Made by a program: the position numbers and the translations under genes
The notes under the pieces: generated by a model
Database searches by the model: none
What the model saw: the letters and a program-made list of their open reading frames with translations, nothing else
What the model was told of the DNA's origin: nothing
Assembly: GCA_000314955.1 (NCBI GenBank)
Contig: BAEM01000022.1
Location: 1 to 64,000 of the forward strand
DNA from: Paraglaciecola chathamensis S18K6
GTDB taxonomy: Bacteria; Pseudomonadota; Gammaproteobacteria; Enterobacterales; Alteromonadaceae
Direction: 5' to 3'
DNA: 64,000 bases
In this document: positions 46,769-54,645 of the stretch, piece after piece
Layout: the number at the start of each line of letters is the position of its first letter
Numbering within the stretch: position 1 is the stretch's first letter

Positions 46769-47878
46769 TCAATAAATACAATCTAAGGTAATGTCGTCAA
46801 TCGTCTCACAGCCTGTGAGTGCCATGGCTAATTCTAACTCTTGCTGTAACAAGGTTAAACTATGGGCCACACCCAACGCCCCTGCAACTGCTAGGCCATT
46901 TAGAACAGGTCGACCAATCAATACGCCATTTGCACCAAGGGCAATAGCTTTAAAAATATCGGTCCCACGGCGTATACCACTATCCAGCAAGATACTGAAA
47001 TCATCGCCTACCGCGTTTCTAATCGGTGGCAACAAATCAATGCTCGCCGCTAAGCCGTCTAATGTGCGCCCCCCGTGATTCGATACCACAATGCCAGCAC
47101 AACCACTTTCGGCCGCTAATATCGCATCTTGCGGGTGACTGATGCCTTTTATCCAAACCGGTAAACGCGTGTTTTCACGTAACCATTGAATATCGTCCCA
47201 ATCTGGTGCATCGGCCATTAGCCCGTTTAACAATACACTTTGACCTGGTGATAACGATTGCGTCTTTGACGTAGGGTAATTTACTAAATTGGCTGCCATG
47301 ACACTTGGGGGTAAACTAAACCCAGCTCTTTGCTGGCGATTTCTTAGGCCGCTCACCGGCGCGTCTACCGTTACCACTATGGCAGTGTAACCCGCATTTT
47401 CGGCGCGTCTGACCAAATCCAGGGTATGCTCGGGATCAGGCTGCATGTACAACTGAAACCATTTCGGCGTTTGCTGCTTAGCCGCAATTTCTTCAAGTCT
47501 CACAGTGGACAAGGTACTGCTCATCATGCCCATATTTACCGCGTTGGCGGCTTGTGCAGTGGCAAGCTCACCTTCTGGGTGTAATAAACTTTGATAAGCA
47601 AGGGGAGCAATCAACATAGGCCAGTTGAAACGGTCTGAGCTTAGGGTAATTTCTGTTGTGCCTTTGGTAAATTTACGTAAAACACGCTTGTTCATACCTA
47701 TGGCATCAAATGCAGCACGGTTGCGATTGAGTGTAATGTCGTCCCCTGCTCCGCCCGCAATATATTCATAAATACCGTGGGGCATATACTCTTTTGCAAG
47801 GCGCTCGTAATCACAAATAGCAATCACATCGGCGGGAATTTGACTTAATTTGGGTAACACATAATGATCTGTTTTCAT
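46769..47878 (-). CDS. FMN-dependent alpha-hydroxy-acid oxidase/dehydrogenase (LldD-like)
   Basis: The 369-residue TIM-barrel flavoenzyme carries YIAGGAGDDITLNRNR at the N-terminus, WFQLYMQPDPE, VTVDAPVSGLRNRQ, WIKGISHPQDA (FMN lysine) and VVSNHGGRTLDG with the catalytic histidine and the substrate arginine. It oxidises L-lactate, glycolate or a related 2-hydroxy acid. I start at the ATG at 47878; a TTG two codons upstream is less likely. It follows the terminator of the siderophore operon, so it is separately transcribed. The large FAD/Fe-S oxidase at 54646 may handle the D-enantiomer. Confidence 0.92.
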   Translation of the reverse strand: MKTDHYVLPKLSQIPADVIAICDYERLAKEYMPHGIYEYIAGGAGDDITLNRNRAAFDAIGMNKRVLRKFTKGTTEITLSSDRFNWPMLIAPLAYQSLLHPEGELATAQAANAVNMGMMSSTLSTVRLEEIAAKQQTPKWFQLYMQPDPEHTLDLVRRAENAGYTAIVVTVDAPVSGLRNRQQRAGFSLPPSVMAANLVNYPTSKTQSLSPGQSVLLNGLMADAPDWDDIQWLRENTRLPVWIKGISHPQDAILAAESGCAGIVVSNHGGRTLDGLAASIDLLPPIRNAVGDDFSILLDSGIRRGTDIFKAIALGANGVLIGRPVLNGLAVAGALGVAHSLTLLQQELELAMALTGCETIDDITLDCIY

Positions 47879-47903
47879 GAGCAAATCTTAACGTAAAAGA
47901 AAA

Positions 47904-47936
47904 AAGGGAGCACGTTGAAAACCAACCTGCTCCCTT
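47904..47936 (-). terminator. rho-independent terminator of the exbB-tonB-receptor operon
   Basis: AAGGGAGCA and its reverse complement TGCTCCCTT form a 9-bp stem over 15 nt, followed on the minus strand by a run of Ts, 42 nt past the receptor stop. Confidence 0.9.
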
Positions 47937-47978
47937 GATTACATTACGTAAATTGTAATAAAACGTTTTTAACGAAAA

Positions 47979-50318
47979 TTAAAACTCGTAGGTTAACGTT
48001 AGCTTAGCGTTACGCGCTGCACCAATGTAGGTAAATGCACCACTACGGTAAGCCGCTAAGTAGTAATCTTTATCCGTGACGTTAGCAACGTTTAAGCGCA
48101 AGTTAAGCTGCTCGCTGAAGGCATAAGTCGCGAAAACATCAAATGACGTGTAGCTAGGCACCTTGTACGAATAATCATTGATCTCAGTGTTAAAGCCAGC
48201 ACCTGAATCAGGTTGCCCTGCGTACATTTCACTTGAGTACGTCATGGTGCCACCAAATGAGAATGCATCGCTTGCTTGATAACGTAGTTGCCAAAACGCA
48301 CTGTTATCCGCAAAGTTACTCAAGGTACGACCGACGCTATCTGTATCGAATGATTCAAGCACTTCAGCGTCCATAAACGTCACACCGAACTGGGTGCTTA
48401 AATCTTCGGTAATGTTACCTACCACTGAGAACTCAGCACCTTTAACGCGGTTTTTACCCGTATTAAGCGTACCTAAACTGGCGTAGTCATCGTCACCGAT
48501 ACTTTCCATTACGTCATCTTTGGTGATTTGGAAGATAGCAGCGGTTAGCAACAGCTTGTCGTTGAATACATTCCATTTCGTTCCTAGTTCGAAGTTTTCA
48601 GTGTCTTCAGGTTTGCTGTCAGTCACCTGCTGAGGGTCGCCACAGATACCGCCGTAACCACAGTTACCGCCTAAGTCAGACTCACCACCATTGATGTTGC
48701 TTGAGGTGCTGTAGGTAAGATAAACATTGGCATCTTCATTGATGTTATACACCACGCCAACGTGGCCATTCCAAAGGGTATCTGAATAATCATAAGCGGT
48801 ATCAACGCCACCACTGGTCACGACGTTCTCGTAATCGAAGCTATCGGCACGTACACCGGCGAATACAGACCAAAACTCATTGATATCAACTGTATCCATC
48901 AATGATACAGACACAGTATCAATTGAATAATCTGAATCCTGAGCACCTTTTTCAATGCTGCGGCCCATTACATTTGAAATGTTGTCAATGTAGTTTCCAC
49001 TTGTGTCAACTATGCAGAAACCTTCAGATGCACCCCTGCGCCCAGCTGTAATACAGTTGGTTTCGCCGGTATTAGTCACATTATAAACACCATTGTCTAC
49101 GTCAAGGGCACTGTACTCAGCACTGACTACAAAGTTGTGCTTTAAACCGCCTAGGTCGCGGGTTAAATACACGTTTAGCTGATCTGCAAAGTAGTCTACT
49201 TCTTGCCAACCTTGGTGCGTACTTAGGCTAACCGTTGCTGCGCCTGGTGCGTCAGGGTCAGTGGCATCACGGTTGGTACCGCGTGCGCCGGTGGTTACAT
49301 AACCGTTGTCGGTCGTGCCGTAACGCATTAGGTTCTCAACGCGAGTGTTGCTGTCAATTTCATATTGAGCACGCAAGGTGAAGGTATTAATTTCAGACTC
49401 TAGAAAGTCTTGACCGTCTTGGCTGTACACAGGTAAATCTGCGACTGGCTTACCACCGCCTGCCACAATATAGGTTCCCAAGTCAGGGGTATCTTCCGCT
49501 TTTAAATAGTAATAGTCAGCGGTTAGTTTTAACTTGTCTGTTGCTTTGTAATCAACAGAAAGGGCAAGACCATTACGCTCCTGATCTGCAGGGCCTCGGT
49601 CTGGAATTTCTTTGTACGAATGCAAGATGTTGGCGCGCACTGCTAGGTCATCATTGATACGTTTGTTGCTATCAAGCGCAATACGGCGATAATCGTCAGT
49701 TCCTAAACCAGCTTCAAGCTTAGAGAAGTCATATTCTGTGCTCGCTTGCTTCGTAATGCTGTTAACCGCACCACCTGTTGAACCACGCCCAGCAAAGGTA
49801 GAGCTTGGACCTTTAGTGATCTCAACTTGTTCAGTTGCAAAGCTTTCGCGGGTAGTCATGCCTGGATCACGCAAACCATCAACAAACACGTCACTACGTG
49901 CTTCGTGGCCACGAATAATGTAACGGTCTCCAAATGCGTTGCCGTTTTCACCTGTGCCTAGAGTAATACCTGGCTGAGCTGCCAAGATATCTTTTAGATC
50001 TGTTTTACCAGATTCTTGAATTTGAGTTTGAGTAAGAACACTAATAGTTTGTGGGGTATCAGCTAACTCTTTGACGTGACGAGAATCACCAGAAACTTGC
50101 GCTTTATAAGGCGCTCCTGCTTGAGCATAAGGGTTGGTGTCAACCGTCCGCTCTTCAATTTGCATCGTATCTAATACAATTGGCTCGTCTTCCTGAGCCA
50201 TAGCAAATGGGCTCATTAACATGCCGGGTACGCTTAATGCTAACAAGGTTTTATTAGTGTTAACCTTGGGTGAGCGAAGGCTCAATGGCGCTATTTGACA
50301 CGTTTTTGTTCTACTCAT
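47979..50318 (-). CDS. TonB-dependent catecholate-siderophore receptor (Fiu-like)
   Basis: A signal peptide of about 40 residues ends AMAQ. A TonB box (PIVLDTMQIEE) precedes the plug (PQTISVLTQTQIQESGKTDL, IIRGHEARSDVFVDGLRD, VEITKGPSSTFAGRGSTGG), followed by a 22-strand barrel ending LTLTYEF. SDVFVDGLRDPG is typical of the Fiu/siderophore group. Length 779 is normal. It imports ferric siderophores into the periplasm. Last gene of a five-gene operon with its own ExbB/ExbD/TonB under a Fur-like box. AAGGA precedes the ATG. Confidence 0.94.
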   Translation of the reverse strand: MSRTKTCQIAPLSLRSPKVNTNKTLLALSVPGMLMSPFAMAQEDEPIVLDTMQIEERTVDTNPYAQAGAPYKAQVSGDSRHVKELADTPQTISVLTQTQIQESGKTDLKDILAAQPGITLGTGENGNAFGDRYIIRGHEARSDVFVDGLRDPGMTTRESFATEQVEITKGPSSTFAGRGSTGGAVNSITKQASTEYDFSKLEAGLGTDDYRRIALDSNKRINDDLAVRANILHSYKEIPDRGPADQERNGLALSVDYKATDKLKLTADYYYLKAEDTPDLGTYIVAGGGKPVADLPVYSQDGQDFLESEINTFTLRAQYEIDSNTRVENLMRYGTTDNGYVTTGARGTNRDATDPDAPGAATVSLSTHQGWQEVDYFADQLNVYLTRDLGGLKHNFVVSAEYSALDVDNGVYNVTNTGETNCITAGRRGASEGFCIVDTSGNYIDNISNVMGRSIEKGAQDSDYSIDTVSVSLMDTVDINEFWSVFAGVRADSFDYENVVTSGGVDTAYDYSDTLWNGHVGVVYNINEDANVYLTYSTSSNINGGESDLGGNCGYGGICGDPQQVTDSKPEDTENFELGTKWNVFNDKLLLTAAIFQITKDDVMESIGDDDYASLGTLNTGKNRVKGAEFSVVGNITEDLSTQFGVTFMDAEVLESFDTDSVGRTLSNFADNSAFWQLRYQASDAFSFGGTMTYSSEMYAGQPDSGAGFNTEINDYSYKVPSYTSFDVFATYAFSEQLNLRLNVANVTDKDYYLAAYRSGAFTYIGAARNAKLTLTYEF

Positions 50319-50324
50319 TGGTAA

Positions 50325-51335
50325 CTAATCCTTAAATGCTGAGTTGGTGATTAACGAATATTCGATGGGGATCACTAGCGTGATCTTTTCTCGTTTGATT
50401 GAATCGGGTACAAGTGGCAAAGGGTTGGCCTTTTGCAACATATCAAGCGCAGCCTTGTCCAGTTCAGCTGAGCCTGAGCTTTCTTTGATGCTAGAGGCCA
50501 ATACATAGCCATCGTGATCGATGGTGAATTGCAACTGCACCACGCCTTCAATTTTTTGCTTTTTCAATTCTCTTGGGTAGGTCTTATATTTGCGCAAATG
50601 CGCCTGTAGCTCTGCGAAGAAGTCTTTTGCGTTGCCCGCGCGGCCTCCAGAACGATTTGAACTTGCACTGCCGGTACCCCGTGTTGTGGCCTTTTGCGCA
50701 GCAGGTGCGGGGGCGCTGTCGTCAGACTGCGCCTTTTCTGCCGCATCATTGCTAACCGCTACGTCCTGTTGCTCAGGCGGGGGCTGCGTGGGTGTTGGCT
50801 CCTTTACTTCAGGCTCGGGTAACTGTTCTTTCGGCTCTTTCAGTTCTTCCACTTTTTGTATCGCGTTTTGCGCTGATGCTTGTTCAACAACGGGTACAGC
50901 TATTGATTCTGCAACAGGTGCCACCTCTTCAACGACTGGCTCTACTTTCGGCTCAGGTTCTGGTTGGAGCTTTGGCTCAGGTTCAGGTTTTGACTCTGGC
51001 TTAGGTTCAGGCTTAGGTTTCACAACGGGTTCGACCGTTTCTTCCATCTGCTGTGACTCAACCAATTCTTGATCTTGATAGGCACCTAGCATACCAAGGC
51101 CCACTTCGATACCGTCTTGACCTTCGCCGATGGCAGTGCCTCTCACTTCTTCAGATTTAATCGAAAGTGCTGCAAACAAACCTGCGTGTAAGGCAGTAGC
51201 AACGGCTATTGCGATCAACCACTGGCGTTTATAGCCACCGCTATGAAAACTCGGAGAAAGTAAGCCAGTGCTGCCATATGGTTGAGTGGCTATGCGCTGT
51301 TGTTCACTGTTTTGTTGTGTAGCAGCACGCATCAA
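50325..51335 (-). CDS. tonB: TonB-like energy transducer
   Basis: One membrane anchor near residue 40 ([19 protein letters not shown]) is followed by a long Pro-Glu-Lys region (about 90-210, with [12 protein letters not shown] and similar), which spans the periplasm. The C-terminal 90 residues are the TonB domain: [55 protein letters not shown]. TonB contacts the receptor plug and passes on energy from ExbB/ExbD. Its start overlaps the second ExbD by four bases, and the receptor begins six bases later, so it probably serves that receptor first. Confidence 0.93.
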   Translation of the reverse strand: MMRAATQQNSEQQRIATQPYGSTGLLSPSFHSGGYKRQWLIAIAVATALHAGLFAALSIKSEEVRGTAIGEGQDGIEVGLGMLGAYQDQELVESQQMEETVEPVVKPKPEPKPESKPEPEPKLQPEPEPKVEPVVEEVAPVAESIAVPVVEQASAQNAIQKVEELKEPKEQLPEPEVKEPTPTQPPPEQQDVAVSNDAAEKAQSDDSAPAPAAQKATTRGTGSASSNRSGGRAGNAKDFFAELQAHLRKYKTYPRELKKQKIEGVVQLQFTIDHDGYVLASSIKESSGSAELDKAALDMLQKANPLPLVPDSIKREKITLVIPIEYSLITNSAFKD

Positions 51336-51751
51336 CTTGCCTCTGTCGTTAGGGTGAATAAGTTGATGGTGCTAAACCCTGCAGCACGTAGTGTATCAAG
51401 CACTTTGTCTAAGTCTTGATAGGTCACTTGCTTATCAGCACGCACGGCAATATTGGCTGGGTGCTCCTGCAATAACTGAGTTAGCGCGTTAGGTAATTCC
51501 TCAAAATTAACCACTTCATTATTCAGATGAATTTCATTATCTTTTGAAAGCTGCAAGGTGATTGGCTGAGCTACCGCGGGCTTTGTTTGACTGTTTTCTG
51601 GCAACGTTAAACCAGCGTCTTGAATTTGCTCTATTTTTCCTGCAATCATGAAGAAGATCAGCAGCAAGAAAACAATGTTAATCAATGGAATTAAATTATC
51701 GTCGCTATTTGTTTTACGTCTTTGGGTCTGTGCTTGATTGAAAATACTCAT
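51332..51751 (-). CDS. ExbD-like protein, second copy, Asp replaced by Asn in the helix
   Basis: A short cytoplasmic tail and one membrane helix ([19 protein letters not shown]) precede a periplasmic ExbD domain ([39 protein letters not shown]). The helix aspartate that carries protons in ExbD (E. coli FIDVMLVLL) is asparagine here (LINIVF, codon AAC). The upstream ExbD copy keeps the aspartate. It overlaps both neighbours by four bases. It may form a mixed assembly with the first copy. Confidence 0.92.
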   Translation of the reverse strand: MSIFNQAQTQRRKTNSDDNLIPLINIVFLLLIFFMIAGKIEQIQDAGLTLPENSQTKPAVAQPITLQLSKDNEIHLNNEVVNFEELPNALTQLLQEHPANIAVRADKQVTYQDLDKVLDTLRAAGFSTINLFTLTTEAS

Positions 51752-52158
51752 TGTTGCCCCGCAGCCAAATTTGCTTGAGGGCGAGACTTCCCTAACGTCA
51801 CTTGCGTAAAACCCAACGTCTTCAAGCGCGACAAAGCATCAACTATCACCTGCACTTGGGTATCAGGCGTTGGCTGCAACACAGTTGGCATGCTTATATC
51901 AAAATCGCTTGTCAAAGCACTGTCTGTTAATGCTGTAGTTTGCTCACTGGATAATTGCCCATCAAGTGCTAAACGAAGCAGCTGAGGCTTGCTGTCAGAG
52001 GCCGTACTTGCTGCCAAGCTTGACTGCATCTCTAGCGCACTAAATTTGGTGAATGATGAGGTCAACATAAAGAACATTAGAAGAATGAACACCACATCGA
52101 TTAATGCCGTGAGGCTAATACTTTGTTTGCGACGTTGCGGCAATAACAAGGTAGACAT
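51748..52158 (-). CDS. exbD: ExbD-like protein, first copy
   Basis: The single membrane helix ALIDVVFILLMFFMLTS contains the conserved aspartate of proton-using ExbD/TolR proteins. A periplasmic domain follows (LEMQSSLAAS, TQVQVIVDALSRLKTLGF). Its start is five bases after the end of ExbB. With ExbB it forms the proton-driven motor for TonB. Length 136 is typical. Confidence 0.93.
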   Translation of the reverse strand: MSTLLLPQRRKQSISLTALIDVVFILLMFFMLTSSFTKFSALEMQSSLAASTASDSKPQLLRLALDGQLSSEQTTALTDSALTSDFDISMPTVLQPTPDTQVQVIVDALSRLKTLGFTQVTLGKSRPQANLAAGQQ

Positions 52159-52163
52159 AACGA

Positions 52164-52856
52164 CTACTCAGCGCCTTGATTTGTCGTGGTGGATGTCTTA
52201 GTAACACTTGTGGGTTTACTATTCGCTCCTTGGCGACTGTTACTAGCACTGGCGTAAATGGTAAAAACACGTTGCAAGTCATTTTGAATGGCCTGTGCTT
52301 CTACTTCTGCTTTGCGTTCAAAATAACTATTCAACATGGAAACAGGAATAGCCACGGCCAAACCCACAGCGGTGGTCAGTAGTGCTTGCCAAATACCCCC
52401 TGAAAGTACCGCTGGGTTTACTTGAGCACCAGCTGATTCCATTGCCTTAAATGCTTCTATCATGCCGATCACCGTACCAAAAAGCCCCATCAATGGCGCT
52501 AATGTAGCGATCACTTCCAAGACACGTAAGTAACTGTTGAGCTGTGCTATGGCGAGTTGAGCTTGGCGATAGATTTCATCTTTGATGTCGTCTAATGCCA
52601 GAGAAGATTTATCTATTAACTGAACCGTACTGCTAATGAGTGCTGCGCGATAGTTACGCTGGCCATTCACTAGCAACAATGCTTGAGCGTGTTTACCTTG
52701 TTGTAAGAAACCAAATGCTTGTTCAATTGCATCAGCAGGTGTTGGGCGCGTGCTATAAAACTGCCAAGCTTTAAACGCACCTACACTAAGAGCAACTACG
52801 GATAGGCTGATCAAAAGCCACACCACTACCCCACCATTTACGAGCAAATCAATCAC
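52164..52856 (-). CDS. exbB: ExbB-like motor protein (MotA/TolQ/ExbB)
   Basis: The 230-residue protein has three membrane helices. The second and third contain the family core LEVIATLAPLMGLFGTVIGM and GGIWQALLTTAVGLAVAIPV. The cytoplasmic loop lies between helices one and two. First gene of a tight five-gene operon, with a Fur-like box 24 bp upstream of its start. ExbB pentamers surround the ExbD helices. Confidence 0.93.
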   Translation of the reverse strand: MIDLLVNGGVVVWLLISLSVVALSVGAFKAWQFYSTRPTPADAIEQAFGFLQQGKHAQALLLVNGQRNYRAALISSTVQLIDKSSLALDDIKDEIYRQAQLAIAQLNSYLRVLEVIATLAPLMGLFGTVIGMIEAFKAMESAGAQVNPAVLSGGIWQALLTTAVGLAVAIPVSMLNSYFERKAEVEAQAIQNDLQRVFTIYASASNSRQGANSKPTSVTKTSTTTNQGAE

Positions 52857-53593
52857 AGTAACACCCTAACAACAATCTAAATGAGAACGATTATCAATTT
52901 ACATCGTAATAAGGTTTGTGACAACTGTTTATTGAACTAAAACTGACGATAAATGTCATTTCTGCCAATTTTGGTTATAACAAAATACGTGAGTGCAGCA
53001 TAAATATTATAAGCAAGCGATATACGCAGAGATAACCATTGTTAAATTCGAAAAAAGCAGGGATTTATAAAGTAATGATATTGAGTTGTATTCAGAGTGT
53101 CAGGAGTGATGGCCCTTCCTCAGGTAGTGATAAAAAGCCATATGTTCTGCATTTGAGCACACAAACAGCAAGGGTATGGTTGCAGTGGGTGCTTAATGAC
53201 ACACGAGTGAATGAGTGGTTTGCAAAGAATCAATATAATTAATAAACGCGCCAGAACAGAAAACTACAACCCCACTTCCCTCATCTATTCAGTGGTGTGG
53301 CGTTTCGATTCGGCCTCGATTTCTCCAAGCATTGAAAGCCTTTGCAGAGGATTGATAGACAATGCTGAGCGTTACAAGATATCCCTAGGCATCAAGCTAC
53401 CGTAGGGGGTTGCGAGTAAAGCTGATTGCACAATACTCACCTACGCGAACACGATTTGAGCTCTAGCCCTTTAAAGAGCCAATGCCTGGCTCACATTTTC
53501 TGATCCTGTTACAGATATTGAGATTAATACATATACGCAGACTCCTGCGCAAAGAGCAATGGTTTTGCTATATCTGCAACGCTTACCTTAACG
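52857..53593. other. intergenic region upstream of exbB
   Basis: The 737 bases contain the Fur-like box and exbB promoter at the left end. Two short + strand frames (53039-53242, TTG start; 53211-53405) have no family I know and weak starts. The second ends SISPSIESLCRGLIDNAERY and may be the tail of a decayed gene. Nothing else is seen. Confidence 0.4.
52880..52898. promoter_or_regulatory. Fur-like box upstream of exbB
   Basis: AATGAGAACGATTATCAAT resembles the Fur consensus: the TGAGAA and ATTATC arms are intact. It lies 24-42 bp before the exbB start, so Fur with iron should block the operon. Confidence 0.7.
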
Positions 53594-54619
53594 TTATTTA
53601 TTTTCCAGCAGTTCTTGTAATGGTTTGGGTAACCGACTGCGTAGCTGATAAGTCAGTTTTTGTTCGTGCTTTTGCCAAAGGATCCCCAAATAAACAATAA
53701 ACGCGCCCAATAACGTGAGCATAATAGGAAAAAGCCAGCTGTCTTTAAACACGTCATAAGCCAGGTATCCCACATAACCACAGACGCCCAATGCACCAAA
53801 TATAACCAAGACTCTGCGTACCAACACAATGCCAAACCCCATCATAATCAGATTGATACAGCAGTAGGCTAACTTAGATAATTCGCTATCAGAGTGCTGC
53901 ATAGAAAGACCACACCAAAAAGAAGTTGCGCCAAATAGGTACAACCAAAACGCATAATCGAGTGAATGACGAGAACGAATATCTACCCAAAATGCTAGGC
54001 CTAAAATGAGTAAGCCCATATACATAGAAACCAATGCACGTAATTCGAACTCGGGATAATCTCCTGTCAGCATAACGGCGAGATCCATCGATAAGTACCA
54101 CAGCGTGAGAGCAACGGGCATTAGCAAGAAGGGATAGCGATAACTTCTTGCTAACGCTGCTCCTACGGCTAATGTAGCCAACTCCATGTAAAGCCAGTGC
54201 CACTGAACATAGCGATGATAATCACGGTAGTTGTCGTCACTCGGCCATATCCCCAATGCATGTTGCAATCCAAAAGTGGCTAACGGTGTTAGGCATACAA
54301 CAAAGGTGGCAGATATGCCTGCAACAACAGGTAATCCTTTCTTTGCTAAACGGTTGGCTAGCATTATTCCTGCTGTGGCGTATACCGCACAAAGCGTAAC
54401 AATGCCCCAACCACCAAAAGACTCACAGCCTAACGTCATAAAAAGTGTCATTGCTCCTATGGCGACTAAACCACCGAAGTAGTAAAGCAGATGGGTAAAA
54501 TCAAACTTTGCAGTACTACTCGGTAAACCGTCAACGAACAGAGTTAATCGCTCCGCTTGTTCACGGCTTAGGATCCCCTCTTGCACCGCTTGTGCTAGCT
54601 GGCTCTGACTAATATCCAT
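53594..54619 (-). CDS. DUF2157-type membrane protein
   Basis: The first 30 residues are a short soluble motif (VQEGILSREQAERLTLFV) seen at the start of DUF2157 proteins, followed by about ten membrane helices. Family function is unknown. It starts 26 nt after the FAD/Fe-S oxidase on the same strand and is probably cotranscribed. GGAG precedes the ATG. Confidence 0.8.
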   Translation of the reverse strand: MDISQSQLAQAVQEGILSREQAERLTLFVDGLPSSTAKFDFTHLLYYFGGLVAIGAMTLFMTLGCESFGGWGIVTLCAVYATAGIMLANRLAKKGLPVVAGISATFVVCLTPLATFGLQHALGIWPSDDNYRDYHRYVQWHWLYMELATLAVGAALARSYRYPFLLMPVALTLWYLSMDLAVMLTGDYPEFELRALVSMYMGLLILGLAFWVDIRSRHSLDYAFWLYLFGATSFWCGLSMQHSDSELSKLAYCCINLIMMGFGIVLVRRVLVIFGALGVCGYVGYLAYDVFKDSWLFPIMLTLLGAFIVYLGILWQKHEQKLTYQLRSRLPKPLQELLENK

Positions 54620-54645
54620 GTGACGTTCTCCTTTATAACAGAAGC

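Noticed and set aside
50590-51072. + strand Ser/Gly-rich frame
   Set aside because: It is the antisense of the Pro/Glu-rich spacer of TonB.
53039-53242. + strand frame upstream of exbB
   Set aside because: TTG start, no ribosome binding site, no family; overlaps another weak frame.
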